NCBI GenBank assembly: GCA_028673005.1
Contig: CM054116.1
Coordinates: 130,797,547 to 130,861,546 of the forward strand
Source of the DNA: Tanypteryx hageni
Taxonomy: Eukaryota > Arthropoda > Insecta > Odonata > Petaluridae
Reading direction: 5' to 3'
Length of the DNA: 64,000 nt
The notes beneath the pieces were generated by a model. It was given only the letters and a program-made list of their open reading frames with translations, did no database searches and had not been told where the DNA came from. Below are positions 22,071-34,796 of the stretch, piece by piece (the stretch's first letter is position 1; every line of letters starts with the position of its first letter). A program made the translations under genes and the position numbers.

Positions 22071-25000
22071 TAAGAGAAACAATGCAGTATGATTTTCATT
22101 CGCATTTAAAAATTACTTATAATTGTCATACAAACATGGTACTTGAACAAACCAACGTTCAAAAGACTCGAAAATGTATTTTCTACCGTAGATTTTGAAA
22201 TACGAGACGAATAGGACTATATATTTGTTTTTAATAGGAAAATTCTGCATTTTTTGGGTTAAAATCATTCATCGTCAAGATCAGTCCCATTGTTGCTCCT
22301 TGAACAAATGTAGGACATCGCTTAGAGCTTCCCCACCTTTCCTAATCCCCTGGCGCTGTCAGCCTCCCTACCATCCAATTTCTGATCTACATGCATGCAA
22401 TAATAAGTACGAGAATTTAATTTAAATAAAAAATAACATCCATTCTCGGCATATGGCCGGGCTTTTGCAATAGCATCAGCTATATTAAAAACTAAAACCA
22501 CATCGGCAGATATTTACAGATATTTACAAATCGTTTCAATAAGAAATATTTTTGTCTGATAGACAAAATATATCGAGATGGAAACAGAATAAGAAATGAG
22601 AAGGGATAAATCTATTCTCAATGGCTTGATAGATCAAAATAATCTGTGGAATGCTTTGGAAGAATGCTAATCGTATCGAATAACACGTTATTTGTATGAG
22701 CCACTGGGTCCAAGAGGGAAATAGGATGCAGATTAAAGTTCAATTTAGTAAATATTATAATATAAACGAATTTCTTAGAGAGAAGTTGAGATCAGTGTAA
22801 AAAGGAAATAGAAAGAAAAATGTATAATAAACTAATTTAAAGGAAGGGACGAATAGCAAGAGAGAGGGAAGAGATTATATCGGAGGAAGGAAAGGCAACG
22901 TTCGAAGGACACGGAGGAAAGTAGCGAATAGTGAAAAGAAGATGCAAACGCGATACTATTGATTAAATATAATGAATAAGAAAATAAGTAATAATGATAA
23001 GTTATTAATAAAGTCAAATTCCGAATAAATACGCCGTGATATAATATAAAATTGATCGGGTTTATTTATTTTATAACGATTTTGAAATAAAAGACCAGCT
23101 CATGTATATTTCTTTTCAATTTCGTTTCGTCTCTTTTATTTACAAAATAACAAAATCCTGGCAAAAAATCCGATGTAACCAGGACAACTGTAATATTTCT
23201 AAAAATTCCAATTATGTAGGTTAAATGATATAGATACTTATTTTAAGGAACTGCAAGAAAAAAAATAAAAATTTTACAAGGAACCGAAATAAACTCAAAC
23301 CGTAGCCTTCAGATATTGGATACAACCATGAAGCTCTAACAATTAAGAAAATAAAAAGGAGCGTTACTAAGACGTAACTAAGCATAACGTGTTTACAATA
23401 ACCGCCGGTAAGTGGTGTGGCTTAAAAATTAATTTTTAAAATATCTCTTAAACAATGCATTATATTGGAAAATGTTTCGAACAAACGTAGAAAATTAAAT
23501 TTATTACAGCTTATATTCCAATACTTTTTACATTAATCAAATATTAAAATAAATATTTCATAAAACGGATGTGACAAGAGTAAATACTCACTTCCGGTAA
23601 ACCTCTTTGCCAAAAACTAATAATTTCTTGTGCCTTTAAGAAAAACGTCAAATATAAGATATTACGTTTACCTGATTTAACAGCTTTTGAGTTAGAGCAC
23701 CACAATAATCCTCTCACAGACACACACACAAGCACACACACAGATACACACATACACTCACAGACAACATCGAGAAAATAGTCAAAACGTGTTCAGAGGA
23801 CCTTAAAACATGTATTTCCGTTGAAATCTCGAATTCGATTTTTTTCAGGAAAAGAATACTTTCTCTATACTTCGCATATAAAGAATGTAAAAAGAAAAAC
23901 AGCATTACTGCAGTAGATGAAAAATTGATTGTGAAAATTCGAAAAAACCGATCTTCGGTTGCTAAGGTCTGAGAAATATCAAATAATCGCGTAAAAACTT
24001 GAAATGTTTTGTACTAAAGGCAAACCATTAGGTCAACCTTCAATATTTATAAATTTTAATACCGCATATTTTTCCCTTAAACTGAGAATGTGCAGTTTCT
24101 GTTGTAACTATAAACCGCAGTTTAGTTAGTTAAAAAGAGTCTCATAAAAGTAAGGTGGTAAATTGTTTCTATTTGTTATGTGAATGCATTTATAAATTTA
24201 GAACACAATCCACAAATACATCAATTTCTCAATCGATTTATTAACCAACACTAAAAGATTACTTGAGCGCTATATTCTCAAGAATAGCTTTTTGATAATT
24301 AACGTTATATTTTTAGATTTTGAACGCAAAATAAAAAACTCTTGCAATGACATTGTTTGTAATTTTACGAAAGTTTTTCTTAGCTCAGTTGTTTAAAAAG
24401 AAACCACTTAAAACAGCAAATAACGATAAATGTAGACACATTAAAGAATCAATATATGTATTTCCCACATATTCAGGGTATAGCGGTTCAATAAAACCAT
24501 TATTGAAAAGGAATGAATTTTATTTCTTGATCGGAGCGTAACACGGAGATTCGTTCACTGAAATTCTGTTATTTCTTCATCGATAAGAAATTGAAATAGT
24601 TGAATAAGATAAAAAATCTCGTTATCTACGTAGGTTTAACTCCCAGATAGATTTTTGATAAATCCTCCATCATCTTCCACCCCTGAATCTTCGTACGTCA
24701 GGATGATCCTGTCTAGTAGAGCAACATGGATTTCACTAATTTCTTGATAATTTCTTTCTGGAAAGTTTAAGACTTTCTTAATCGTAATGCTATCAAAAAT
24801 AGTAAAAAATGCAAACGTAAGCTACTAACTAGTTCATATGGAAACAGCAAGTATATTTCACTATAAGAGAAAATCATTTTTAAGAATCGACAAAACAGTG
24901 ACTGTAATATACGTAAAATGTTATCATTATTGTTAGCAAAATGTTGCTTATCTATGTTTATAGCATTTCAAATATAAAATTCAAAATATACATTTCCACT

Positions 25001-26240
25001 CCTTTACCATGCCGTCTCTAGCAATCGCCCGATAATGGTGGTGATTTTTATTCGTCTACGCCACGAATGTGCCAAAAATGCGTCATATTTCCATCGGTTA
25101 TCCATTTCGTGAATTACTAATAGAATGGCATAATGCATAGTCAATTGTTAATTTTAAAATACATATTTTCCGTGTTGATATGAACACACGTCCAAAAATG
25201 GTTAATAGATCGATAATTTAATACAGCAGGAACAAGGGTGACGCCGGAAATTTTACGATATATTTGAATGAGCAGGCAAATTCTATTATTTACGATGCAC
25301 GTAATACATAAAAATTATCAAGAGGCAGATGGATGTATAACTAATGCACCACACAACTATAATGATATTTTCGGCACATGAGAGGGGAATCGAATGAAAA
25401 AATTACACAAATAACACTGCTTAACGATATAATTCGTTCATCCAATTTACAGTTAATATTTTGCAAAGAACCAGCCTAAACCTCAAGCGCGCGTAATTAT
25501 CGGAGTTCGATTGAAAGTGGGGTGGAAATATATAGGATGCGAGATCATCTTTCAAGTTCCTATTATGTTCTATTCAAATGAAACAGTTGGAAGAAATGAA
25601 AATAAGGGGTGCGAGTGTACACACCATCTATTGAGAGAATCGAAGAGGATATTGCCACGCTTCAATGATGCATCATGGTGCATAATGCTGTTAGCCATGT
25701 GGCTAGAAAGTACATAGAACACGTGGTATTTTGCTTGGGTCGCGAAAAACGCGATTTAGTGCGACATAGCCATAAAAGCGAATACAAATTCTCGTTCGTT
25801 TAAAATAAAATCAACTTCAACGTAAAAAATTGTGAAAAGAGATTCGTCAAACGGGTAAATTGCGCGTGACTGACAAATCAACTTCATAACCACTGTAGTT
25901 TAGCTACCTGAAACAGCGGCTGTTAATAATCCATCAAGTTTACTCGTCGCCTAACAATTTTACGCGAAGGCCGTGTCTGCACTTTAAAATGCATTATTAT
26001 GTCATCAAACTGTGATTGGCAATGGAACAGTTGAAAGAATTTGTTTCCATCATATTAATTACTGTAACTATGACGGAACATCCAATGTGAAAACTGGTAC
26101 CCCTTAAAATAATAAGCGGTTACAAATAATCGGTTTCACTTCACGACGTTCACAGAGATTATAGATCAAGCTGATATTGTAGACACAATAATTTCATATT
26201 GCTCACAACTTAATTGAAGAAAACTCATTCGTTTTTATCT
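22071..26240. other. Long AT-rich stretch without recognised genes
   Basis: Only short frames (60-76 codons) occur, none with a motif. A (CA)n-like run is at 23718-23760. I found no repeat ends, tRNA or rRNA. Confidence 0.55.
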
Positions 26241-26244
26241 CCAA

Positions 26245-26345
26245 CCAACCATTTCTCTTTCCAGAATCTCCTGATCTCACGCCGTTAGAACCCTTACATA
26301 TTTTCGATTGGATACCCTGCCTGCTAAGGATTGCACGCTACTCAA
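26245..26345 (+). pseudogene. Possible DDE transposase scrap
   Basis: The plus-strand reading ESPDLTPLEPLHIFDW resembles the SPDLTPLDFFLWG segment of some Tc1/mariner-related transposases. A further scrap that looks like the C-terminus of such a protein lies at 30460-30620. The match is short. The following open frame (26308-26529, 73 codons) shows no other motif. A pyrimidine tract and CAG at 26250-26263 could equally be read as a splice acceptor, so a host exon cannot be excluded. Confidence 0.3.
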
Positions 26346-26529
26346 CTGGAGCTATAAATTGTCGGGTTTTAGAGAACTAACTCTTCGTAAGGAACGGCGT
26401 TCCTTACCTTTTCCTTTTGCTGCAAAATGTCCCTCGGCGAAAACCGGAACTCAACCCGAAACAAGACCGGTGAATGGGAGACCTGACGTTACAACCGTAT
26501 TGCAACTGGAACAGAAAGAAAATATTTAA

Positions 26530-27905
26530 TCAACTAAATTCCTATTTTATTATTAAAGTGTTGAATAATTCTGTCGTAGACATATATGTCCTTTTTTGTA
26601 AAGGAAAGATGAAAGTCAAGTTTTTTTGAAATGATGTCATGCATTAAATATTTACCTTCAAATATAGTTCACTTCATAACCTCTACGTTCCTCTAAGTAA
26701 CAAATATTCCACATTCGAGCTAACTATTTGGCAGCACGTGGATGTGTGCGAGGCTTCAACATGACAAAACATACCAACCAGAGGACATGTTGACGAAAAC
26801 AAATCTTTCAAAATCCTTGATAATTGCGATTTCCTTTTAGAAGCTCTGAAATGTGGTATTATTTAACATGCATTAGTGTTTTAAACGCCACATTACCGTG
26901 CTCGTAATTTCAATTTTTACGATATATTATAACGTTTAAATTAATACCGCAATTAGGAATACAACTTCTGTTATATGCTTTATGTCAGAATGTTTGCTGT
27001 TACATTAAAAAATAAAACATTGTGACATAATTTAGGAGGAATGACATGAGGCAGAGAAGGAATGGTGCTTCTATTTTATCGGCGCGTTGCTAATGAAGCT
27101 TGATACTCCATTTCCACATACGGTAAAATGGATTTCCTAGAATTAATGCTCAGCTCTTTAGTTTAACTCTCATGTCACCCGTTGAATTTGTATCAATATG
27201 AAAAGAAATGCTGTTAATTTCACGTAAAATGGGAACACTTTCTATCAGAGTTATTAAACAAATAATAGGGTAGAATTGGCTTGCAACCTTACGTAAAAAG
27301 CCCTTAGAAATTTTGACGGCATAAAAAAGAACAGGAAATGAACCAAAGTATGAAACGAGCGGGACAAAAGATACAGGTATAAAAGTAAATTGGAATAAGA
27401 TTCAATCATAACTACATTATGTTACCAAACAAAATTTAAAGCGCTCTGTGCGCAAATAGAATGTGGGAAAAAGAATTTCCGAGCGATAGGAAATTATGAG
27501 AGCGGAAATTCGGAGATGGAAAGTCTGAATTAGAAAATTATTTATAAATGATTAAATATTGTGAAAAAGGCGTGGGGCGTGGATTTGTTTGGAATTTCAA
27601 GGAAAGTCAATTCCTTAAAAAAATAAAATCAAATAAACCAATATTTTGAGCGTATAAATAAATCAACCTAGTGGCAATGAGAAATATTCTCGGTTAAAAC
27701 GCCCACGATCTGTCTTTGGAGTGCGAGTGAAGGAGACTTTTACGAGGAAGATTAGGAATTTAGCTGGAAATGTGTATTTTACTGGAGCATATAGCAGAAT
27801 TAAAAAAAAGGTTATAACCGGAATTTCAAATAGACAATTTATCAAAACAATATTATTTGCCATATGATGCTGGTTTAAAGCTCAGATAAACACTTATGGA
27901 TAGTT
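26530..27905. other. AT-rich stretch, no gene seen
   Basis: No recognisable coding sequence, repeat end or RNA gene. Confidence 0.55.
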
Positions 27906-27909
27906 GAAT

Positions 27910-28030
27910 TAAAATAAATTGAGAACTCCTTCAGCCATAAAATTAACTTCAAGTTAACTTTAACTTTAATTAACTTAAAGTTAACTTATAACTTTAAGTA
28001 ATTTTATGGCTGAAGGAGTTCTCAAGTTAT
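27910..28030. repeat. Near-perfect palindrome (foldback), ~115 bp
   Basis: GAGAACTCCTTCAGCCATAA at 27921 pairs with its complement ending at 28023. The interior, built of AAGTTAACTTTAA-like units, also pairs with a small bulge, so nearly the whole segment can form one hairpin. It may be a small foldback MITE or a hairpin RNA source; no target duplication was identified. Confidence 0.9.
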
Positions 28031-29150
28031 CTTAATCTTAGGATATAAATAAAGAGAACATAACGAAAAATAAATTATTTTTTCCGTATAATTACATCTT
28101 TAAAACTCAAAAGTGCAAAATTAATAATTATGAACGGGAAAAATGATTTTAACCGAACCATAAACACGCTTGCGTCCGTAGCGAGGTTTTCAGTAAACCT
28201 GAGTATGACTTCGCTTGTATTATTTCCATTTGTCCCTCTTCGTGATTGCTATTTATAGGTCTATGTATTCTCAAAATTTCCCATTTTACGGCGAAGATGT
28301 TTTGTCTCTATGGAAAACCCGCCTTAAATAATAATTATAATAAATCATTTAACGCGAGCAGGTGTCCACAATTGCTTGTGTTATAATATATTTATAACTT
28401 GCACATACGACCATGTCCTCGGTAAGATTCTAGCTTTGGAAGCCAGACACGCTAACCACCTCTCTACCAAGATCGCTTCCCGTATGTCTTTGAAGCATTT
28501 ACCAATAACGTACAAGAATGATTAATTTGTTTATTATCTTAATTCTTCCAAATATGAAAAACGTTTGTTAATTTTTTATCCAATGAACGTGCCAGTGGAT
28601 ATTCTTTGAAAATTTTTAATTATTTATGTACTTTTTGCGGTGCTACAGCAGAGGGCGAACCACTAAATTCATAAATTTTAGAAAGTTGAAATGCACGGTG
28701 CTTGGTGAAAATCAATATTTATCATTGCAGTCTAGGTATAATTATTTTTAATGATGGAAGACTGGAAAGACTTTGTTTGCAAATAAATGGATACATATTA
28801 ATAAGCATCCTAACAATCTGACCAGATCTGTGGCCATCTGCAAGTAATAGAATAACTAGCAAATTAGTTTTTAAGTGCAACAAATATAAAAGTTAATCTC
28901 AGTAACATTAAAATCGGTTAGTTTTAGCGAAACACAAGATTTGATTGGCCAAAGCGGGGAGACCTATTTGTACTTTTGAAATATTTTTTGCGGCATTAAA
29001 ATAACAAAAGACATCGATTAATGCGAGCTGATCATGTATTTAATTACTTTCAGGAAAAAAGCTCGGTCCACGTCTTTCCGCCGTTTCCCTTTAATCCTTT
29101 GCAGCGACGAAAACTTCCGTCTCTGAGCGAATTGGCATCTAAGTGTCACC
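28031..29150. other. AT-rich stretch with a weak tRNA-like segment
   Basis: On the minus strand around 28480-28420, TTGGTAGAGAGGTGGTTAGC followed by CTGGCTTCC and AGCTAGAATC looks like a degenerate tRNA-type A and B box. It lacks a convincing cloverleaf and is at best a SINE remnant. A short frame at 29021-29203 (60 codons) is not recognised. Confidence 0.35.
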
Positions 29151-29159
29151 GCATTAGAG

Positions 29160-29310
29160 AACAGTATTCGAATGAGGCGGCGGGTTGGGGGAGGAGGAAG
29201 TAAGGAGGGGATCGGAGGGAGAAGAGTGGGAGGCGAATGGAGATAGAGGGGATTAGAAAGGAAGTAGTTGGAGGGAAAGGGGGGCAGAGAAGGGGGAAAA
29301 ATAGATAGAA
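29160..29310. repeat. Purine-rich tract
   Basis: GGGAGG/GAGAAG sequence directly upstream of dispersed repeat copy 2, the same arrangement as at 7010-7405. Confidence 0.75.
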
Positions 29311-29314
29311 TGTG

Positions 29315-29625
29315 TATTTATTTGGGCGCGACTGTGAAATAACAGTCTCTTCTTCCATCTAACCTATTGCCAATTAGAGACAGGAAGAAATTAACAAAGA
29401 ATACGAATAAAATATTACACAAAATTAAGTACTACATAAATACAATGACAAGTTAGCATTCTAGAAAATGGAAAGAGATGGATACTTGTTTGTGGAGAAA
29501 AACCTGGGATAATTAAAGTACAATTCCCTTGGAAAAACCCCACTGCAGTAAAACACCCACACAAGAAGGAGAGTGTGAAAACCTGTGAAACTTGCTGATA
29601 GAAAAATTTATAGATTAAAAGGATC
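29315..29625 (+). repeat. Dispersed repeat, copy 2 (partner at 7405)
   Basis: It shares TATTTGGGCG at the start and TAAAACACCCAC-CAAGAAGG, GTGTGAAAACCTG at the end with 7405-7770. Non-coding; class unknown. Confidence 0.5.
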
Positions 29626-29649
29626 ATGAAAGATAAACACTTAAAATGA

Positions 29650-30060
29650 AATACACATAGGGGGAAGGAGGAAGGGGGGTAGGAGGGGGAAGGAGAGAAG
29701 GAGGGGGAAGGAGGAAAGGAGAGAGAAGGAGGAAAGGAGTTGAGAGGTACTTGAGGAGACGAGACAAAGGTATGTTTCTTGAGAGTACAGCCAGGGAAAG
29801 GGATGTCTCCGAAATGAGGAGAAAGTAAATTTTATGGAGGCGATAGGACGGTTTTATGGAGGAGATTGAGGAGATGTAGCCTGGAGGAGAGAAGGCGGAG
29901 AGGGAGGGAGCAGAGGGTGTGGGAAGGGATGGGGAGGTTTTGATGGAGGATGCTTGTAGGCGGGTGCGGACGGGAGGGATGGTGGTTTCGGTGACCACAG
30001 TGGGAGGAGGCCTTGTGCTCGCCTCTCCCCTTGGCATCGCGATCGATTCTTCCGGAACCT
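29650..30060. repeat. Purine-rich tract
   Basis: GA-rich sequence of irregular GGAAGGAGG type, fading into GGAGG-rich mixed sequence by 29980. It produces three overlapping minus-strand frames of about 97-190 codons with Pro/Ser/Leu-rich composition and no domain. Confidence 0.7.
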
Positions 30061-30329
30061 CTGGGAGAGAGATACAGTGAGTGAATGTGGCGGGGTGATA
30101 ACCATGTATGCATGTGATAGTGTATGTATATACATGAACAAACACATGAGTACACGCTATTAAATTGGTGTCGAATGGAAAAAATTCAGAGTGCACTTAT
30201 TGTCAAACATGTTAGTCATTTTTAGCGATAAACTGAAGAGAAGAGATTAAAGTTTTCGAACTCGGTCATCCTGTGAGTGACAGAGAAAACACAGTATCAC
30301 TTAACGGACGGCGAAGAAAGTACAAATCT

Positions 30330-30354
30330 ATGTGTATATATATATATATATATT
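30330..30354. repeat. Short (TA)n run
   Basis: About 22 bp of alternating TA in otherwise unique sequence. Confidence 0.9.
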
Positions 30355-30459
30355 CTATAGCCCCACGAAAATTAGACATTTATCAAGACATGTATCTAAT
30401 AAAAATTGTAGATGTTTTTATGAAGTTCTATCTTGTTCATAAATATTAATTTCATTTCA

Positions 30460-30620
30460 TCATACAAAGCACATGTGCGTGCCCTCCACATCATGCTGTC
30501 TGATGCAGATTTTTAGCATTTTTCGGGCGATATTCTCATTGACGCCACTGACACCTCTCTTTAGTTCGTCAAGGTTACGGAGCTTTGCGGCGTGTACTTG
30601 TAAGGGAGTCGTTCCGTTGC
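30460..30620 (-). pseudogene. C-terminal scrap of a DDE transposase
   Basis: The minus-strand frame reads LRNLDELKRGVSGVNENIAR followed by KMLKICIRQHDVEGTHM and a stop at 30460-30462. This matches the C-terminal end of a Tc1/mariner-related transposase family, whose members finish with a -DELK-I-----I---ML-----R---C----G-H pattern. The rest of the protein is not visible upstream, so this is a small remnant. The plus-strand frame over the same place is a shadow. Confidence 0.5.
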
Positions 30621-30624
30621 ACAC

Positions 30625-32285
30625 CGAATTTCTCCAAACTTTTCATCTGTATACTCAATTACTATATGCTCACAATTTTTACGTTTTCAGTGCTTTTTCT
30701 CTGAATGACATTTCAATACTGTTCGATGGTTTATTTTGGCCTCCGAAGTTGCGTTGGAACTCAACTTGATTCGATTTATAAGATTGGCAATTAACATACC
30801 ACTCAAGGACAACATCACGTTTTGCCACATTGAGCGCAACCATGAGATTTAATGAGCAATGAATTTGATCAATTATTTAATTTAATAAACTTCTCTCCTA
30901 CAAGGTCATATTAGTTAAATCGCTATATTTTTTGCAAATAACCAACCCATTTACATTTACAAATATTTATTCAATTATATATGGCATTAAAAATCCAACC
31001 GTTTAAGAGTTAATATCGCTAGTTGAATAAATACTCTTAAGTTCAGGCGAGTGATTTCTTATGCTTTTAATAAACCTAAAGTGATGTTTTAATTGAGGAT
31101 TAAACTGAATCTGAGCGCAATCCTCTAGACTGTGGTAATTCATAAAAACACCCGTTTATAGCTAAGTGAACAACCTTATCTAATATATTCCAGTAGATCC
31201 TCCAGAAAATCCTTCTATTATACCTTAAACATCTTTTAGGTCACAGGGTTATTATTTTCCATTGACAATCAGAAATTTTGAGAGCGCCTTTGAGAGGAAG
31301 AAATTCACCGAGTCTGTTTGGAAAGGATAGTAACACGAACCACACACCATTACACACAGAGGAACTTAACGTACTCATTGGTGACCGTATAGCTTGAAAG
31401 CCATCATGGCTGCATCGGACATCATATATGGACTCTGTTTGTTTCCTTTGATGGTGCAACAAAAAAAATGAAAATTCACTCCTGACGAGCTAAGAAGAAT
31501 ATCTGATGAAATAATTCCAGTACCCCTTAAAAAATCTGTAGTCTGTATCAAAAACTTGTTATTCACTCACCATACTCGTGGCTAATTTCAATATTTGAGA
31601 ATTTTTTATAAACATTAATGAATAAGATGCATGTTTTAAATATCTATTCAATTTGAGTTTTGAGATACAGGCATTTTTATGGTTCTCGAATAAAAAATAA
31701 TCCACTATCCATCAAAAACATGCTGACTGACATGAGTTTTAGTTTTTTTTATTATTTTCACCTTTCTTCGAAATTCTAAAAATGAAAAGGCTCCCTTTCT
31801 AATGATTAACATATGTAAAAATAACATATTCAATTCTTGAAATGAAAAATAATGCAAATAAAATTACTCTTTAATCTGTTTTCCTATGTTAATTTTTAAT
31901 TACTTTTCCTTATTTTAAAGAGGAGCATATGAGAGACAACTAAAGATATAATAGTGAAAGACAAGATTATGAATATCAGATAACCAAATAGATAATTTGG
32001 AGGGAATCGGAAATTACTTTTAAATAAAGCTTTAAATGAAGGTGAAGTTTTTTATTCATTATTTCTATTATTAATAATATTAATTAGCATTGATCATGAC
32101 CAACCTTTTACATGACTTTAAATGAAATATTTAATATGTATAGTAGCAACAGGACACGCGACGTCCAAAAACGAAGTAACGAGATCTGATGAGTAAGAAT
32201 TTTGCTTGATGACCAACAGCCAGTTTGCCATTATTAAAATTGGATATATTAAAACAGATGTAATTGGGGTAAGCTGTTTTTGTTA
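30625..32285. other. AT-rich stretch, no gene seen
   Basis: Short frames at 31241-31566 (-) have no motif. No repeat ends were detected. Confidence 0.55.
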
Positions 32286-32316
32286 AATAAGATGTTATTA
32301 TATTACTAGTGTATTG

Positions 32317-32332
32317 CCCGTCATATGACGGG
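32317..32332. repeat. 16-bp perfect palindrome CCCGTCATATGACGGG
   Basis: A fully self-complementary 16-mer just after ATTACTAGTGTATTG. It might mark the end of an interspersed element or a dimer-binding site; no partner copy is in the window. Confidence 0.8.
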
Positions 32333-32632
32333 TTACTAAATGGTTGAACATTCCTTCGTAACACTGGTAATCCTACTGAAACCATACATCTTAAGTAACC
32401 GTTACTCATTATTATGGATAATCACAAATTAGTTTGTTTTCTAGTGTAATTGCCAGCTGAAATTTAACGGGGAACATAGAAATGAATAATAGCAGCTGTA
32501 ATTATTGAGTAAGAACCGTTATAAAATTTGCTAAAATACAGATCCGGGAGAATTTCTTTCTCATTCTTGTTTTCTCCAATGATGAGCCCCTAGTCAAAAA
32601 TGAAGTAATAATAATAAATAAATAGTAATAAT

Positions 32633-32935
32633 CCCTCCCTCCCCCTCGCCGTCCCTCTCTCTCTTTCTTTCCTTCTCTCTCTCTCCCTCTCTCTCTCATT
32701 CCCTTCCACCTTCCCCCTCTCTCATTTCATCCCACCTTCCCCCTCTCTCATTCCCTCCTGTCCCAATCCATAACTCTCCCGGTTTTTCTCCGTCTCATTC
32801 TTTATCTCTTTCCTCCCGTACTTTTCTAATTCTATACTTACCTTACTCTCTATGAATCTTCCATTCTATATCCCTTCCTTCCTATCTCTCTCCCCAAATC
32901 CCCCTCTCTCATGCTCTACATCTATATAGTCATTT
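32633..32935. repeat. Pyrimidine-rich tract (CTCTCT, TTCCCCC)
   Basis: The plus strand is C/T-rich, including CCACCTTCCCCCTCTCTCAT given twice. The minus-strand frame here is compositional. Confidence 0.8.
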
Positions 32936-33094
32936 AGATAAGCAAAAGTATCCAAACTTAATCCCAGTCCCATTAGGATTACGTATATTTGTAAAAAATC
33001 TTAGGATAATTTAAGGCAATTTATGCACTGGTATATTACAGGTAATGCGTTTAACAATGACTTGGTCGGCAAGGAAACATACCGTTTAAAAGCC

Positions 33095-34110
33095 GATATT
33101 TTCCCAAAATATGTAATTTGAATGTTTCATATGAGATATTTCGAACGGTAGGTGTAAAAACATGAATATAATAAGAAAATACATTAATTTTTCTAAATAG
33201 TTTTCAAATTTGAAGATCGTACGGCAATTCTTTCTAATTTGAATTTCCAAAATAATAAAAGCCTACACTTTAAAAAGACGCTTCTTACGTGAAAATGGAT
33301 ATCACCCCTCTGGAGTCGAACCCGAGTCTTTTTTGTATTTTATTTTTTATTAGTTAATATTTATATCTGAATCAAACACTCTTGCGAAATGTCAACCTTC
33401 CACCTAATCGGAATGTTTGTTAAAAACACGTTAAAACTTGCCATCGATGAGGTCGGTGTTATTCACAAACAAACACATCTAGGATTTTATTATTAAGAAC
33501 TACGGAGATGCCAGATGAAATTCAACGGAAAACGTTTTATGAAATAAAAAATGAACAAAAATATACCTTGACTTTCTTTGAATGGCAGAAAAACAATCTT
33601 TCGTTCTTTTAGACGATCGTTGTTTCAAGTTTCGAATTCCTCCTATTATTCAAAGTTATTTTAATAGGCGAATGATTAATGTTCTACATTCAAATGTAGT
33701 TCTCATAAATAACACAACTAATGTTGTTTACGTGGGTTGCTACGAAAATCGTTTCTCTCTGTTCCCTTCTGCCTTCCTTTCGTATTACAAAAATCATTCA
33801 AAGCACGCTTATTGGAATAACAATTGAATTTTGAGGTTTTAACAATGTAAATGGTTGGCAATTAAATTTGCAAAATTTTCCCAAAATACGTGAATTAAAC
33901 GTTTAACATGAGAAATTTCGAACTGTAAGCAAAAAAAATGAACAGAATAAGAAACTGTATAAGTTTTTCTTTAAAATGGTTCAAATCCGAAAATCGTAGG
34001 TTAATACTTTCTAATTTATATCTCAATAAGAATAAAGAATAAAAGTCGATTTTTACGTGTTATTCTATGGGAAACGGAAATGTCTTCCTTGGAAGCGAAC
34101 CCAGGATATT
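33095..34110 (+). repeat. Pair of diverged ~240-bp direct repeats
   Basis: 33095-33335 and 33870-34110 align in the same orientation: TTTTCCCAAAATA-GT, GAGA-ATTTCGAAC-GTA, ATAATAAGAAA and CTTTCTAATTT. Each ends with a string whose complement, GGGTTCGACTCC or GGGTTCGCTTCC, resembles a tRNA B box, so both may be minus-strand tRNA-derived SINEs. An A box was not convincing. The 81-codon frame between them (33582-33827) has no motif. Confidence 0.5.
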
Positions 34111-34690
34111 TTTCGAGATTTCTTTTGTCATCACCTTAAAATATGCAAAATTAGTATTCTTGCCAAATTAAAAAAATATATATCGAACTTTTATAGAGAG
34201 ATATTTGCATTTTTATAGCGTGACAGAGGAAGCCACAAAGGGACAAAGTGACAAAGGGACAGAAACAGGCGTTTATATTTATTAGATTATTTTTCACTCT
34301 TGATACAGACAAGTGTCCTGGGAGGAGTCAGAATCTTCCACGGGAAGTTCTATCACTTGGTCTTTGGATCATAATGGAAGACACAAGTATCACCATCTAG
34401 TGACGATTTTGTCCAAAAGGTCACCTTCTTAAAACCCTTCAGAAAGGTCAGAAAAGATTTCCTCCCATCTCACATTATACTCACAGCTCAGATTCTTTAA
34501 GACCACCTCCGCGAAAACATTCCGAATGTGATATTTTGGGTAAAAAATAATGTTTAGTTCATCTAATATCGAACAGACAACCTCCGGCTGTTAAAGAAAC
34601 ACTCCGGTTTTTCCACGTTTTCGTCAATTCTTAAAGTTTTCAGTCGGTGAGATCGAGCGCTCCCGTTAACGTTTTATCCTCCAACTGCAA
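34111..34690. other. Unique stretch, no gene seen
   Basis: Contains a short GGGACAAAG duplication at 34235-34260, nothing else recognised. Confidence 0.55.
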
Positions 34691-34699
34691 ATCGCTTAG

Positions 34700-34796
34700 C
34701 AAAGCGGTATTCAACCTGTGGTACGTGGACTCTTGGGGGTACGGGACGTCTTTCCAGAGGATACGCAAATATATTAAAGCAGAAGGTTCATGCTTT
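34700..34796 (+). mobile_element. Left end of a hAT-type element, truncated
   Basis: CAAAGCGGTATTCAACCTGTGG followed by GTACGTGGACTC fits the common hAT terminal pattern (CA-GGTTCTCAACCTGTGGTCCG). It is cut at about 34797, where the LINE copy starts; no right end with the flanking TCGCTTAG was found. Confidence 0.5.

Noticed and set aside
29624..30196. 190-codon minus-strand frame
   Set aside because: Ser/Pro/Leu-rich, mostly over a purine-rich tract, with overlapping alternatives in other frames and no recognised motif.
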